The notes beneath the pieces were generated by a model. That model was not told the origin of the DNA. It searched no databases and was given only the letters and a program-made list of their open reading frames with translations. From the NCBI RefSeq assembly GCF_900659615.1, contig NZ_CAACUY010000026.1:1-64000 (forward strand): DNA of 64,000 nucleotides, given 5' to 3'. Source of the DNA: Actinomadura fibrosa (GTDB lineage Bacteria > Actinomycetota > Actinomycetes > Streptosporangiales > Streptosporangiaceae). Position 1 is the first letter of the stretch. Each line of letters opens with the position of its first letter. The translations under genes were made by a program, and so were the position numbers. This document shows positions 8,907-15,998 of the stretch, in pieces.

Positions 8907-10609
8907 CCACCTCGGCCATCCCCGCGCCCACGGGCTCCGGCGGCGTCCCCGTCCTCGGGGCCCCCGGGCCCGCCGCGCCCGCCCCGCCCCCCGCGGCCCC
9001 CGGGCTCACCGACCGCCTCAACGGCCTCGACCGGCTCGTCCAGGCCGGCACCGGACGGCTCGACCGCGCCCTCCTCGACGACGCCGCCGCACTGCTCGAC
9101 CGCGCCGGGCAGCGCCTCCGGCTGTCCGGCGAGCACACCGTCGTCACCCTCGCCGGCGGCACCGGCAGCGGCAAGTCGTCCCTGTTCAACGCCATCTGCG
9201 GCCTCGACCTGTCGCCGACCGGCGTCCGCCGCCCGATGACGTCCAAGGCGCACGCCTGCGTCTGGGGCCTGGACGGCGCCGGACCGCTCCTCGACTGGCT
9301 CGACGTCGACAAGCGGCACCGCTACGCCCGCGCCAGCGCCCTCGACCTGGAGCGTGCCGACAGCTCGCTCCAGGGCCTCGTCCTGCTCGACCTGCCCGAC
9401 CACGACTCCGTCCAGGCGATGCACCGCGCCGAGGTCGACCGGTTCGTCACCATCGCCGACCTCCTCGTCTGGGTCGTCGACCCGCAGAAGTACGCGGACG
9501 CGGCCCTGCACCGCAACTACATCGTCCCGTTCGCCCGGTACGCCGGGGTCACGCTGATCGTCCTCAACCAGGTGGACCGGCTCGGCCCCGACGAGATCGG
9601 CGACTGCGTCGCCGACCTGCGCCGCCTCCTGGAGGCCGAGGGCCTCGACCGGCCGCGCATCGTCACGACCTCCGCGGTCAGCGAGGACGGCGTCCACGGG
9701 TTCCGCGAGATCCTCGTCGACACCGTCGCCGCCCGCCACGCCCGGAGCGAGCGCCTCAGCGCCGACGTCGACCGCGTCGCCGAGCGCTTCGCGGAGCAGG
9801 TCCTCGACGCCGACCCGCCCACCGCCGTCGAGGACGACCGGCGCCTCGAACTCGTCCAGGCCCTCACCGACGCCGCGGGCGCGCCCGCCGTCGCCGAGGC
9901 CATGGAGAGCGCCTACGAGCTGCGCGCCGCCGACTTCGTCGGCTGGCCCATCGCCGCGATCATCGCCCGCCTGCGCTCCGACCCCCTCCGCCGGATGCGG
10001 CTCACCGAACTGCGCGAGGAGCTCCGCAACGCCTTCACCGGCCCGATCGGCGCCCAGCAGGGCGACGTCGACAACGCCCTCCACAACGTCACCGAGGGCG
10101 TGACCGCCGAACTCCCCGCCCCCTGGGCCCGCTCCGTCCGCGCCGCCGCCCGCTCCCACGCCACCGAGATCCCCGAGGCCCTCGGCCAGTCCCTCAAGGA
10201 GGCCCTGCCCAGCTTCAACCAGGTGCCGCGCTGGTGGTGGCTGGTCAAGACCTGGCAGTACTTCCTCGTCCTCGTCGCCGTCCTCAGCGTCGTCTGGATC
10301 GGCCTCCTGGTCGCCTACGGCGTCTTCGACGCCGGCGGCGACGACCCCGGCGGCCTCATCGGCGAGGCGGGCCTCATCCCGTACGTCGCGGTCCTCGCCG
10401 TGTGCACCCTCGGCATGGGCTGGCTCACCGCGTCCGCCTGCCGCAACCTCGTGGCGCTCTCGTCCGCCAAGCACGGCGACAAGATGGAGCACCACATGCG
10501 CGAGGGCATCGAGCGCGTCGCCGACCAGAAGGTGATCGAGCCGATCGTCGCGGAACTGGCCCTCTACGCCCGCTTCCGCGAAGACGTGGCCTTGGCCCTG
10601 GGCCGCTAG
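8903..10609 (+). CDS. Dynamin-like GTPase with C-terminal membrane hairpin
   Basis: The 568-residue product has a complete GTPase motif set: P-loop GGTGSGKSSLFNAICG near residue 84, DLPDHDS (switch II) near 162 and NQVD near 221. A helical middle is followed by two hydrophobic segments at about residues 452-475 (YFLVLVAVLSVVWIGLLVAY) and 490-510, then a short cytoplasmic tail. This is the layout of a membrane-anchored bacterial dynamin, and it probably works with the preceding GTPase as a hetero-pair. ATG 8903 overlaps the upstream stop (ATGA). Equivalence with DynB of Streptomyces is likely but not proven. Confidence 0.8.
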   Translation: MTTSAIPAPTGSGGVPVLGAPGPAAPAPPPAAPGLTDRLNGLDRLVQAGTGRLDRALLDDAAALLDRAGQRLRLSGEHTVVTLAGGTGSGKSSLFNAICGLDLSPTGVRRPMTSKAHACVWGLDGAGPLLDWLDVDKRHRYARASALDLERADSSLQGLVLLDLPDHDSVQAMHRAEVDRFVTIADLLVWVVDPQKYADAALHRNYIVPFARYAGVTLIVLNQVDRLGPDEIGDCVADLRRLLEAEGLDRPRIVTTSAVSEDGVHGFREILVDTVAARHARSERLSADVDRVAERFAEQVLDADPPTAVEDDRRLELVQALTDAAGAPAVAEAMESAYELRAADFVGWPIAAIIARLRSDPLRRMRLTELREELRNAFTGPIGAQQGDVDNALHNVTEGVTAELPAPWARSVRAAARSHATEIPEALGQSLKEALPSFNQVPRWWWLVKTWQYFLVLVAVLSVVWIGLLVAYGVFDAGGDDPGGLIGEAGLIPYVAVLAVCTLGMGWLTASACRNLVALSSAKHGDKMEHHMREGIERVADQKVIEPIVAELALYARFREDVALALGR

Positions 10610-10612
10610 GGC

Positions 10613-10656
10613 GCGTCTCAAGTCGACTGCCCTACAGCTCGCTACGTGAGACACGC
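10613..10656 (+). terminator. Imperfect hairpin after the GTPase pair
   Basis: GCGTCTCA (10613-10620) can pair with TGAGACACGC (10647-10656) with a two-base bulge. It lies between the convergent GTPase and TetR genes, so it may end one or both transcripts. Confidence 0.35.
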
Positions 10657-10685
10657 TCTGGTACTCCAGTCGTCCTGCCGGACGA

Positions 10686-11303
10686 TCAGTCCTGCGCCTG
10701 AGGCCAGGCGGCCAGTGCCAGTTCCGCCGTTCCGGTGAGCTCCGCGGCCGTGGCGCCGTCGCGGGCGCGCTGCGACATGCCCTGGATGACCGCGGCGAAG
10801 TACGAGGCCAGGGCGCGAGGGTCGGCGTCGGCGGAGAGCTCGCCCTGCCGCTGCGCGGTCCCCAGACGTGCCTGGAAGGCGGCCAGGTTCGCGTTCCGCA
10901 GGTCGCGAAGGAACGCCGCGACATCGGCGTCCTGGACGGTGACATTGGTGGCGGCGCTGATGGTCAGGCAGCCGGCCGGGTGCGAGGGGTCCGGGTAGAC
11001 GGCGGCCGCCTCGCGAAGGATGCGCCGGAACGCGCCGCGAGCCGTCGGCTCCTCCTCCAGGGCGGTACCGATGAACGCGCCGGCAGGAGAGCGTCCGTAA
11101 GCCTGGACGACCTCTTTGAACAGGGACCTCTTGTCCCCGAACGCCGCGTACAGGCTGCCGGGCCGGATGCCCATGGCCTGGGTCAGCTCACCGATCGAGG
11201 TGGCCTCGTAGCCGTGCTCCCAGAACAGCCGGGTGGCGGCCGTCAGGGCCGTCGTCCGATCGAACGCCGGCGGCCGCCCTCGCCTCGCTCCTGATCCACT
11301 CAT
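10686..11303 (-). CDS. TetR-family repressor
   Basis: A 205-residue repressor. The N-terminal helix-turn-helix is clear (TSIGELTQAMGIRPGSLYAA, from about residue 35), followed by FGDKRSLF and a ligand-binding helical domain containing GCLTISAATN. The start is the ATG at 11303; an upstream in-frame ATG at 11330 would fall inside the operator-like sequence. It is divergent from the SDR gene, and the 78 bases between them hold two related operator sequences, so it most likely represses itself and the oxidoreductase. The inducer cannot be deduced. Confidence 0.88.
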   Translation of the reverse strand: MSGSGARRGRPPAFDRTTALTAATRLFWEHGYEATSIGELTQAMGIRPGSLYAAFGDKRSLFKEVVQAYGRSPAGAFIGTALEEEPTARGAFRRILREAAAVYPDPSHPAGCLTISAATNVTVQDADVAAFLRDLRNANLAAFQARLGTAQRQGELSADADPRALASYFAAVIQGMSQRARDGATAAELTGTAELALAAWPQAQD

Positions 11304-11316
11304 GCCCTCGATTCTA

Positions 11317-11335
11317 GAGCGACCACTCAAAAATC
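11317..11335. promoter_or_regulatory. Second, degenerate TetR operator
   Basis: The half GCGACCACTCAAAAA closely copies the half ACGATCACTCAAAAA of the better operator at 11348-11369; the other half is degenerate. The centres of the two sites are 36 bases apart. It lies next to the repressor start codon, which fits autoregulation. Confidence 0.5.
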
Positions 11336-11347
11336 TGTGCTACCGTA

Positions 11348-11369
11348 TTTTTGAGTGATCGTTCAAAAA
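11348..11369. promoter_or_regulatory. Palindromic TetR-type operator
   Basis: TTTTTGA-N8-TCAAAAA with a central GATC is a near-perfect 22-base palindrome, a strong outlier of A/T-rich sequence here. It ends 12 bases before the SDR start codon, so a bound repressor would block transcription of the oxidoreductase. Confidence 0.75.
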
Positions 11370-11381
11370 GAAGGGAAGGCC

Positions 11382-12155
11382 ATGGCAAGCCGAGCACTCA
11401 AGGGAAAGATCGCGCTGGTCACCGGAGGCAGCCGAGGCATCGGCCGGGCCATCGCGGAACGGCTCGCCCGTGACGGCGCCACCGTCGCCGTCGCCTACGC
11501 CCGCGACGAGACGGCGGCAAGCGAGGTGGTCGAGCGCATCCGCAAGAACGGAGGCCTCGCCTTCGCGGTGCACGCGGAACTGGGACGGCACGGCGACGCC
11601 GCGCGCCTGTGGGCCGCCTTCGACGCCGCGGGCAAGGACCACGTGCCCGACGGCAAACTCGACATCATCGTCAACAACGCCGGCATAGGACGCAGCGCGG
11701 CACTGACCTCCCTGACCGAGCAGGAGTTCGACGAGGTCTTCGCCGTCAACGTGCGCGCGCCGTTCTTCATCGTGCAACAGGGGCTGCCGCGCCTGCGTGA
11801 CGGAGGGCGCATCATCAACATCTCCAGCGGCGCGGCCCGCCTGGCCATGCCGGAGATCATCGCCTACGGCGCCACCAAGGGCGCGCTGGACACCTTCACC
11901 CTCAACCTCGCCAAGGAACTGGGCCCTCGGAACATCACGGCCAACTCGGTGGCCCCCGGAATCGTCGACACCGACGTCAACGCGTCCTGGCTCCGCGGCA
12001 ACCCGCAGGCCGAGGCGCACGCGGCATCCCTGGCCGCCCTCGGCCGCGTCGGGCAACCGGAAGACGTGGCCGACATCGTGGCCTTCCTCGCCTCCGACGA
12101 CGCGCGCTGGGTGACCGGCCGAGTCATCGACGCGACAGGCGGCGCCGGCCTGTAA
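11382..12155 (+). CDS. Short-chain dehydrogenase/reductase (SDR)
   Basis: A classical 257-residue SDR that uses NAD(P)H. Visible motifs are the cofactor glycine motif TGGSRGIG (residues 14-21), NNAG (98-101), the serine segment INISSG near 146-150, and catalytic Tyr162/Lys166 (YGATK). Start ATG 11382 follows AAGGGAAGG. Substrate is unknown; TetR-SDR pairs of this kind often respond to small toxic or xenobiotic carbonyls, which is only a general expectation. An upstream in-frame GTG at 11355 lies within the operator and has no ribosome site. Confidence 0.9.
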   Translation: MASRALKGKIALVTGGSRGIGRAIAERLARDGATVAVAYARDETAASEVVERIRKNGGLAFAVHAELGRHGDAARLWAAFDAAGKDHVPDGKLDIIVNNAGIGRSAALTSLTEQEFDEVFAVNVRAPFFIVQQGLPRLRDGGRIINISSGAARLAMPEIIAYGATKGALDTFTLNLAKELGPRNITANSVAPGIVDTDVNASWLRGNPQAEAHAASLAALGRVGQPEDVADIVAFLASDDARWVTGRVIDATGGAGL

Positions 12156-12174
12156 GCCGACTCGGCGGGGCGAG

Positions 12175-12183
12175 TTATCCACA
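12175..12183 (+). promoter_or_regulatory. DnaA-box-like sequence
   Basis: TTATCCACA is a perfect match to the general bacterial DnaA box, though actinomycetes favour TTGTCCACA. It lies 75 bases before an SSB-type gene. A single box is not evidence of an origin; it could mark DnaA control of the gene or be chance. Confidence 0.35.
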
Positions 12184-12257
12184 GGTTCAGGAAAGCAGTA
12201 CGCCCAGCTCGGAGCTCCGCCACCGTTGAACGCATAAGCACAAACGACGGAGGAGTC

Positions 12258-12719
12258 ATGAACGAAGCGCACGTCACCGTCACCGGCTGGATCGCCGCCG
12301 AGCCGTACTACAGCGTCACGGCCAACGGCACCCCGTTCCTGTCCCTACGGGTCGGCTGCACGCCCCGCCGCTACGACCGCCAGACCGCCCAATGGCAGGA
12401 CGGCGACACGATGTTCCTGACCGTCAACTGCTGGCGCGGCCTCGCCGACAACGTCAACGCGTCCGAGTTCCAACGCGGCCACCCGGTCCTCGTCACCGGC
12501 CGCCTCCGCGTCCGCCAGTACGAACGCGACGGCCAATGGCGCTTCTCCGCCGAGATCGAGGCGACCACCCTCGGCCACGACCTCAGCCGCGGCACCGCCG
12601 ACTTCCGCCCCGTCCAGCGCGGCGGCGCCCTCACCGACGAAGACCGCCAGGAAGCCCGAGACGTCGCCGACCAGTGGGCCCTGACAGCCCCACCCGAAGA
12701 AGAACAAAAAGCCGCCTAA
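12258..12719 (+). CDS. SsbB-like single-stranded DNA-binding protein
   Basis: A 153-residue OB-fold protein beginning MNEAHVTVTGWIAAEP, with FLTVNCWRGLADNV and GHPVLVTGRLRVRQYERDG in the OB core and GHDLSRGTADFR after it. Length and the GHDLSRGTA segment match the second SSB of streptomycetes (SsbB, linked to chromosome segregation in sporulation) rather than the replicative SSB. The C-terminus ends EEEQKAA and lacks the acidic DDxIPF tip that recruits partner proteins. ATG 12258 follows GGAGGAG. No rpsF or rplI neighbours, again unlike the housekeeping ssb. Confidence 0.85.
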   Translation: MNEAHVTVTGWIAAEPYYSVTANGTPFLSLRVGCTPRRYDRQTAQWQDGDTMFLTVNCWRGLADNVNASEFQRGHPVLVTGRLRVRQYERDGQWRFSAEIEATTLGHDLSRGTADFRPVQRGGALTDEDRQEARDVADQWALTAPPEEEQKAA

Positions 12720-12965
12720 CCCGAAACGGCAAGCGAAGGCACCAACACCAGGCAAGATCACCAAGCACCCGAGCCGGATGCCGCGAGCGATGGCGCCGAG
12801 ACGCAACGTTGCAGCACAGCGACTCAAGAACACGCCAACTGCACCCACTCCGACACTGCGACAACAAACGACCCGAAAGCGACCAAAAGAGGCAGACGGT
12901 AAAGCCCGACGCAGTACTGGAGCCGGTCGGCGCTGAAGCGCAACTTGGCTAGCGAACGGGCAACT
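12720..12965. other. Intergenic DNA, lower GC than its surroundings
   Basis: No credible gene is seen. The composition is richer in A and C than nearby DNA. The last part, from about 12920, resembles a decayed copy of the 86-base unit that follows. Confidence 0.5.
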
Positions 12966-13510
12966 GCACGCGCGGCGTACGGCGCCGCACAAGATCCCCA
13001 AGGAGGTGGATCCGACGATACGTCAAGACGCTCGACCTCCGGACGGCCAGCCCCACGCGCAGCGTGCGCCGCGCCAACAAGCTCCCTGAGGGGACGGGCT
13101 AGGAGGTACGAAGACGCTCGACCTCCGGACGGCTCCACGCATGGCGTGCGGCGCCGCAGCAAGATCCCCGACAGTTGGGCTTGGGGGGATAGCTCAAGGC
13201 GCTCGGCCTCTGGACGGGCAGCTCCACGCGTGGCGTGCGCCGCGCCAACAAGATCCCCATGGAGGTGGGCTTGGCGGTATGAAGGCGCTCGGCCTCTGGA
13301 CGGGCAGCTCCACGCGTGGCGTGCGGCGCGACGAGAAGAATCCTTAGGGGTGAGCTGGAGCGTATCTCAAGGCGCTCGACCTCCGAACGGACGGTGGTTC
13401 CACGCGTGGCGTGCGGCGCCGCAACAAGATCCCTGAGGGGCGGGCTTGGGTAGGGAGGCGCATCAACTCTGGACGGGCGGCTGCACGCGTGGCGTGCGTG
13501 CGACAACGAC
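12966..13510. repeat. Tandem array, 7 units of about 86 bases
   Basis: Units start at about 12966, 13052, 13135, 13224, 13310, 13400 and 13483, spacing 83-90 bases. Each has a palindromic core CCACGCGTGG, then CGTGCGGCGC, AACAAGATCCC, GGGCTTGG, and AAGGCGCTCGGCCTCTGGAC. The spacing is not a multiple of three and varies, so the open frames across it are not a repeated protein. The units are diverged, meaning the array is old or under weak constraint. Function unknown. Confidence 0.85.
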
Positions 13511-13588
13511 GTTCCCGACGGAGGCGAGCTTGGAGTATGTCGAACCGCTCGGCCCTCGATGCGCGACGCTCCCGTCCGGACGGGAAGG

Positions 13589-13806
13589 CGGCCAGCTGGA
13601 CGTCAAGCGGCCAGCTGGGCGTCAAGCGGGCGGCTGGGCGTCAAGCGGGCGGCTGGACGTGAGGCGGGCGGGTGGACGTCAAACGGGCGGTGGACGGGAG
13701 GAGGGTAGCTGGACGTGAGGCGGGCGGGTGGACGTCAAGCGGGCGGTGGACGGGAGGCGGGTGGCTGGACGGGAGGCGGGTGGCTGGACGCGAGGTGGGT
13801 GGTGGG
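13589..13806. repeat. Tandem array, about 12 units of 19 bases
   Basis: Diverged copies of CGGCCAGCTGGACGTCAAG, later drifting to CGGGCGGGTGGACGTCAAG and CGGGTGGCTGGACGGGAGG. Most units are 18 or 19 bases. It follows the 86-base array after 80 bases and shares no sequence with it. Confidence 0.85.
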
Positions 13807-14030
13807 GGTGCCCGAAGCGTCCGAGAGGGCGGGGATACGAGAGGTGGTGGCTTGAGTTGCGTGTGTGGAGACCGGGATGTCGAAGGCGGGCGCCTCCCGC
13901 GTGCTGACAAGTGTTCGGCCTTGTCGAGGCGCTGGAGACGGCTGGCGTTGCGATCGCGTGCGAAGCCAAGTTCGAGCGAAGCGAGAACTTGATCGCGCAG
14001 TGAGCCGCCAGGCGAGCCGGAGCGATGCCA
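13807..14030. other. Intergenic spacer between repeat arrays
   Basis: No gene is credible here. Frames are short, lack ribosome sites and run into the repeats. Confidence 0.4.
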
Positions 14031-14228
14031 GCGATCGCCGCGCCGCCCGTTGGAGGAAGGCCCGCCAGGGCCTGACGCCAAGGGCGACGCATTGAACACA
14101 GCGATCGCCGGGACGCCCGTTGAAGGAAGGCCCGCTGGGGCCTGACGCCAGGGGCGACGCAATAAGCACAGCGATCGCCGCACTGTCCGTGGAAGGAAGG
14201 CCCACTAGCGCCTGACGTGGAGGGCACT
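14031..14228. repeat. Tandem array, 3 units of 70 bases
   Basis: Units begin GCGATCGCCG at 14031, 14101 and 14171, spacing exactly 70 (the last is truncated to 58). Each contains GGAAGGCCCGCCAGGGCCTG, which can form a small hairpin, and ends GGGCGACGCA or similar. Confidence 0.85.
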
Positions 14229-14450
14229 GCGATCGGCGCAGAGGGCGCCAGCGTCTGACGCGGAGGACATTGCAATCAAACAGAGGGCGCCAGCGCCTGA
14301 TGCGGAGGACACTGCGATCAGTGCAGAGGGCACTGGCGTCTGACGTGGAGGGCACTGCGATCGGCGCGGAGGGCGCCAGCGTCTGACGTGGGGGACGCTG
14401 CGATCAACACAGGGGGCGCTAGAGCTTGACGCCGAGGGCAATGCAAAAAA
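14229..14450. repeat. Tandem array, 5 units of 43 bases
   Basis: Units start with GCGATCGGCG-like sequence at 14229, 14272, 14314, 14357 and 14400, with a decayed sixth start at 14443. They contain AGAGGGCGCCAGCGTCTGAC. They look like a shortened derivative of the adjacent 70-base unit (shared GCGATCG start and CTGACG), so one array probably grew out of the other. Confidence 0.85.
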
Positions 14451-14597
14451 TACAGCCTTAGATCCAGGAAACGCCGCGCATGGTGTTTCCCCCCTCGGAT
14501 GCGCTGTGGTCCGCGCCGTCGCGTGCCCTGGCCAGATGCCCGAAACGGTCATCTGCATGTGCCTTACCGAAGGTACCGGTTTCCCGCCCACTCCGCA

Positions 14598-14627
14598 CAC
14601 GTTGCAACTATCGTGTTACACAACGTG
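14598..14627. promoter_or_regulatory. Inverted repeat before the diguanylate cyclase gene
   Basis: CACGTTG (14598-14604) and CAACGTG (14621-14627) form 7-base arms around 16 bases, and the left arm also joins GTTGCAAC. It ends 20 bases before the start codon, so it could be a regulator site or a leader hairpin. Confidence 0.4.
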
Positions 14628-14646
14628 ATGCGTGTAAGGGGGAAGG

Positions 14647-15936
14647 ATGACGGCAGTGCAGTCGTCCGCCGAGGATCGGGGCGGGGAGCTGGCCCGCAGG
14701 CCCCGGCGCCGCGTGCTTTCGGGGCGTCCGCGCCTCCTCGTGGTGTACGTGCCGGCGGTCGTCGCCGTCCATCTCGGGCTCACCGTCGCGGCGCTCGCCG
14801 GCACCGCCCTCCGGGTCAATGATCTACTGACTTTTGCCGCTTTGCTGGCCTGCGGGGCGGTGTGCATCGAGGCGACGCGGCGGCTCGGCATGCCTGCGGG
14901 CGTGGCGCGCGACCTGCTGTCGTCGTGGTGGCTGCCGGTCGCGCTGCTGCTGCCGCCGGTGTACGCGCTGCTGATGCCGGTGCCCTTGCAGGCGCTGCTG
15001 CAGTTCCGGGTGCGGCGCACGCTCGTCTACCGGCGGGTGCTGGTCGCCTCGGCCTACGGGATCGCCGGGGCGTGCGCGTCCGCGGTGTTCCACATGGTGG
15101 TGCCGCATCCCCTGGACGGCACCCCGCAGTGGGCCCTGCACGCATGGCCTGGGATCCCCGCGGCCGTTGCGTGCGCGGCGCTGTTCACGGTGGTCAACAC
15201 GGCCCTGGTGGCGGTCGCGGCCCGGGCGGCGAACCCCGAGAGCCGCTGGCGGGAGGTCCTGTGGAACCGGGAGAGCCTGCTGCTGGACGTCGTCGACCTC
15301 TGCGTCGGCGTTCTCGTGACCGTGTCGAGCTCGCTGACGCTGGGGATGCTGCTGCTGGCCCTGCCGCCGGTGGTGCTGCTCCAGCGCAGCCTGATGCATC
15401 AGCAGCTCCAGGCCGCCGCGCGGACGGACGCGAAGACCGGGCTGCTGAACGCGGCGGCCTGGCAGCGGGAGGCCGACACCGAGCTGTCGCGGGCGCACCG
15501 GTCGGACGATCCGCTGGCGCTGCTGCTGATCGACATCGACCATTTCAAGCGGGTGAACGACACCCACGGGCATCTCGTCGGTGATCAGGTGCTGGTGGGT
15601 GTGGCGAGCACCCTGTGCCATCAGCTGCGCGACTACGACGTGGTCGGGCGGTTCGGCGGCGAGGAGTTCGTGGTGCTGCTGCCGGGCACCGACACGGTCG
15701 AGGCGTGCCGGGTCGCCGAGCGGCTCCGGGGCCGCGTCCGGAGGCTCGCGGTGCCGGCGGAGGAGGGGACGGTGACCGTCACGGTGTCGGTGGGGGTCTC
15801 GCTGTTCCGCACCCACGGGCAGGACCTCATCGAGCTGCTGACCGCCGCCGATCTGGCCCTGTACCGGGCGAAGGCGTCCGGGAGGGACCGCGTTTGCCTG
15901 CCCGCGGTGGACGGCCCGGAACCGTCCGGAAGCTGA
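14647..15936 (+). CDS. Membrane-bound diguanylate cyclase (GGDEF)
   Basis: A 429-residue protein with several hydrophobic segments in residues 1 to about 255 (for example VVYVPAVVAVHLGLTVAALA) and a C-terminal GGDEF domain that makes cyclic di-GMP from GTP. The active-site motif is GGEEF near residue 337, and RDYD five residues before it matches the RxxD inhibitory site for product feedback. DIDHFKRVNDTHGH is also standard. No EAL domain follows. ATG 14647 follows GGGGGAAGG. In streptomycetes c-di-GMP acts through BldD to control development. The large sensory membrane part is unassigned. Confidence 0.9.
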   Translation: MTAVQSSAEDRGGELARRPRRRVLSGRPRLLVVYVPAVVAVHLGLTVAALAGTALRVNDLLTFAALLACGAVCIEATRRLGMPAGVARDLLSSWWLPVALLLPPVYALLMPVPLQALLQFRVRRTLVYRRVLVASAYGIAGACASAVFHMVVPHPLDGTPQWALHAWPGIPAAVACAALFTVVNTALVAVAARAANPESRWREVLWNRESLLLDVVDLCVGVLVTVSSSLTLGMLLLALPPVVLLQRSLMHQQLQAAARTDAKTGLLNAAAWQREADTELSRAHRSDDPLALLLIDIDHFKRVNDTHGHLVGDQVLVGVASTLCHQLRDYDVVGRFGGEEFVVLLPGTDTVEACRVAERLRGRVRRLAVPAEEGTVTVTVSVGVSLFRTHGQDLIELLTAADLALYRAKASGRDRVCLPAVDGPEPSGS

Positions 15937-15984
15937 GGCGCGGCGGGCGTGGGTTCGTGCGACCAAGCGGTGCCCGCGACCCTC

Positions 15985-15998
15985 TAGTCTTTAACATA
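15985..15998 (+). promoter_or_regulatory. -10 box TAGTCT of a probable leaderless ettA transcript
   Basis: TAGTCT (15985-15990) ends seven bases before the ATG at 15998, and no ribosome site precedes the start. This is the pattern of leaderless transcripts, which are common in actinomycetes. Confidence 0.45.

Noticed and set aside
12160-12260. Chromosome origin
   Set aside because: Only one DnaA box is present, and no dnaA, dnaN, gyrB or cluster of boxes is nearby.
12945-13506. Open frames across the 86-base array (both strands)
   Set aside because: The unit length is not a multiple of three and varies, so the same repeat is read in different frames. No ribosome site or start is conserved.
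12966-14450. CRISPR array
   Set aside because: Units are tandem without regular unique spacers, too long or diverged, and no cas genes are nearby.
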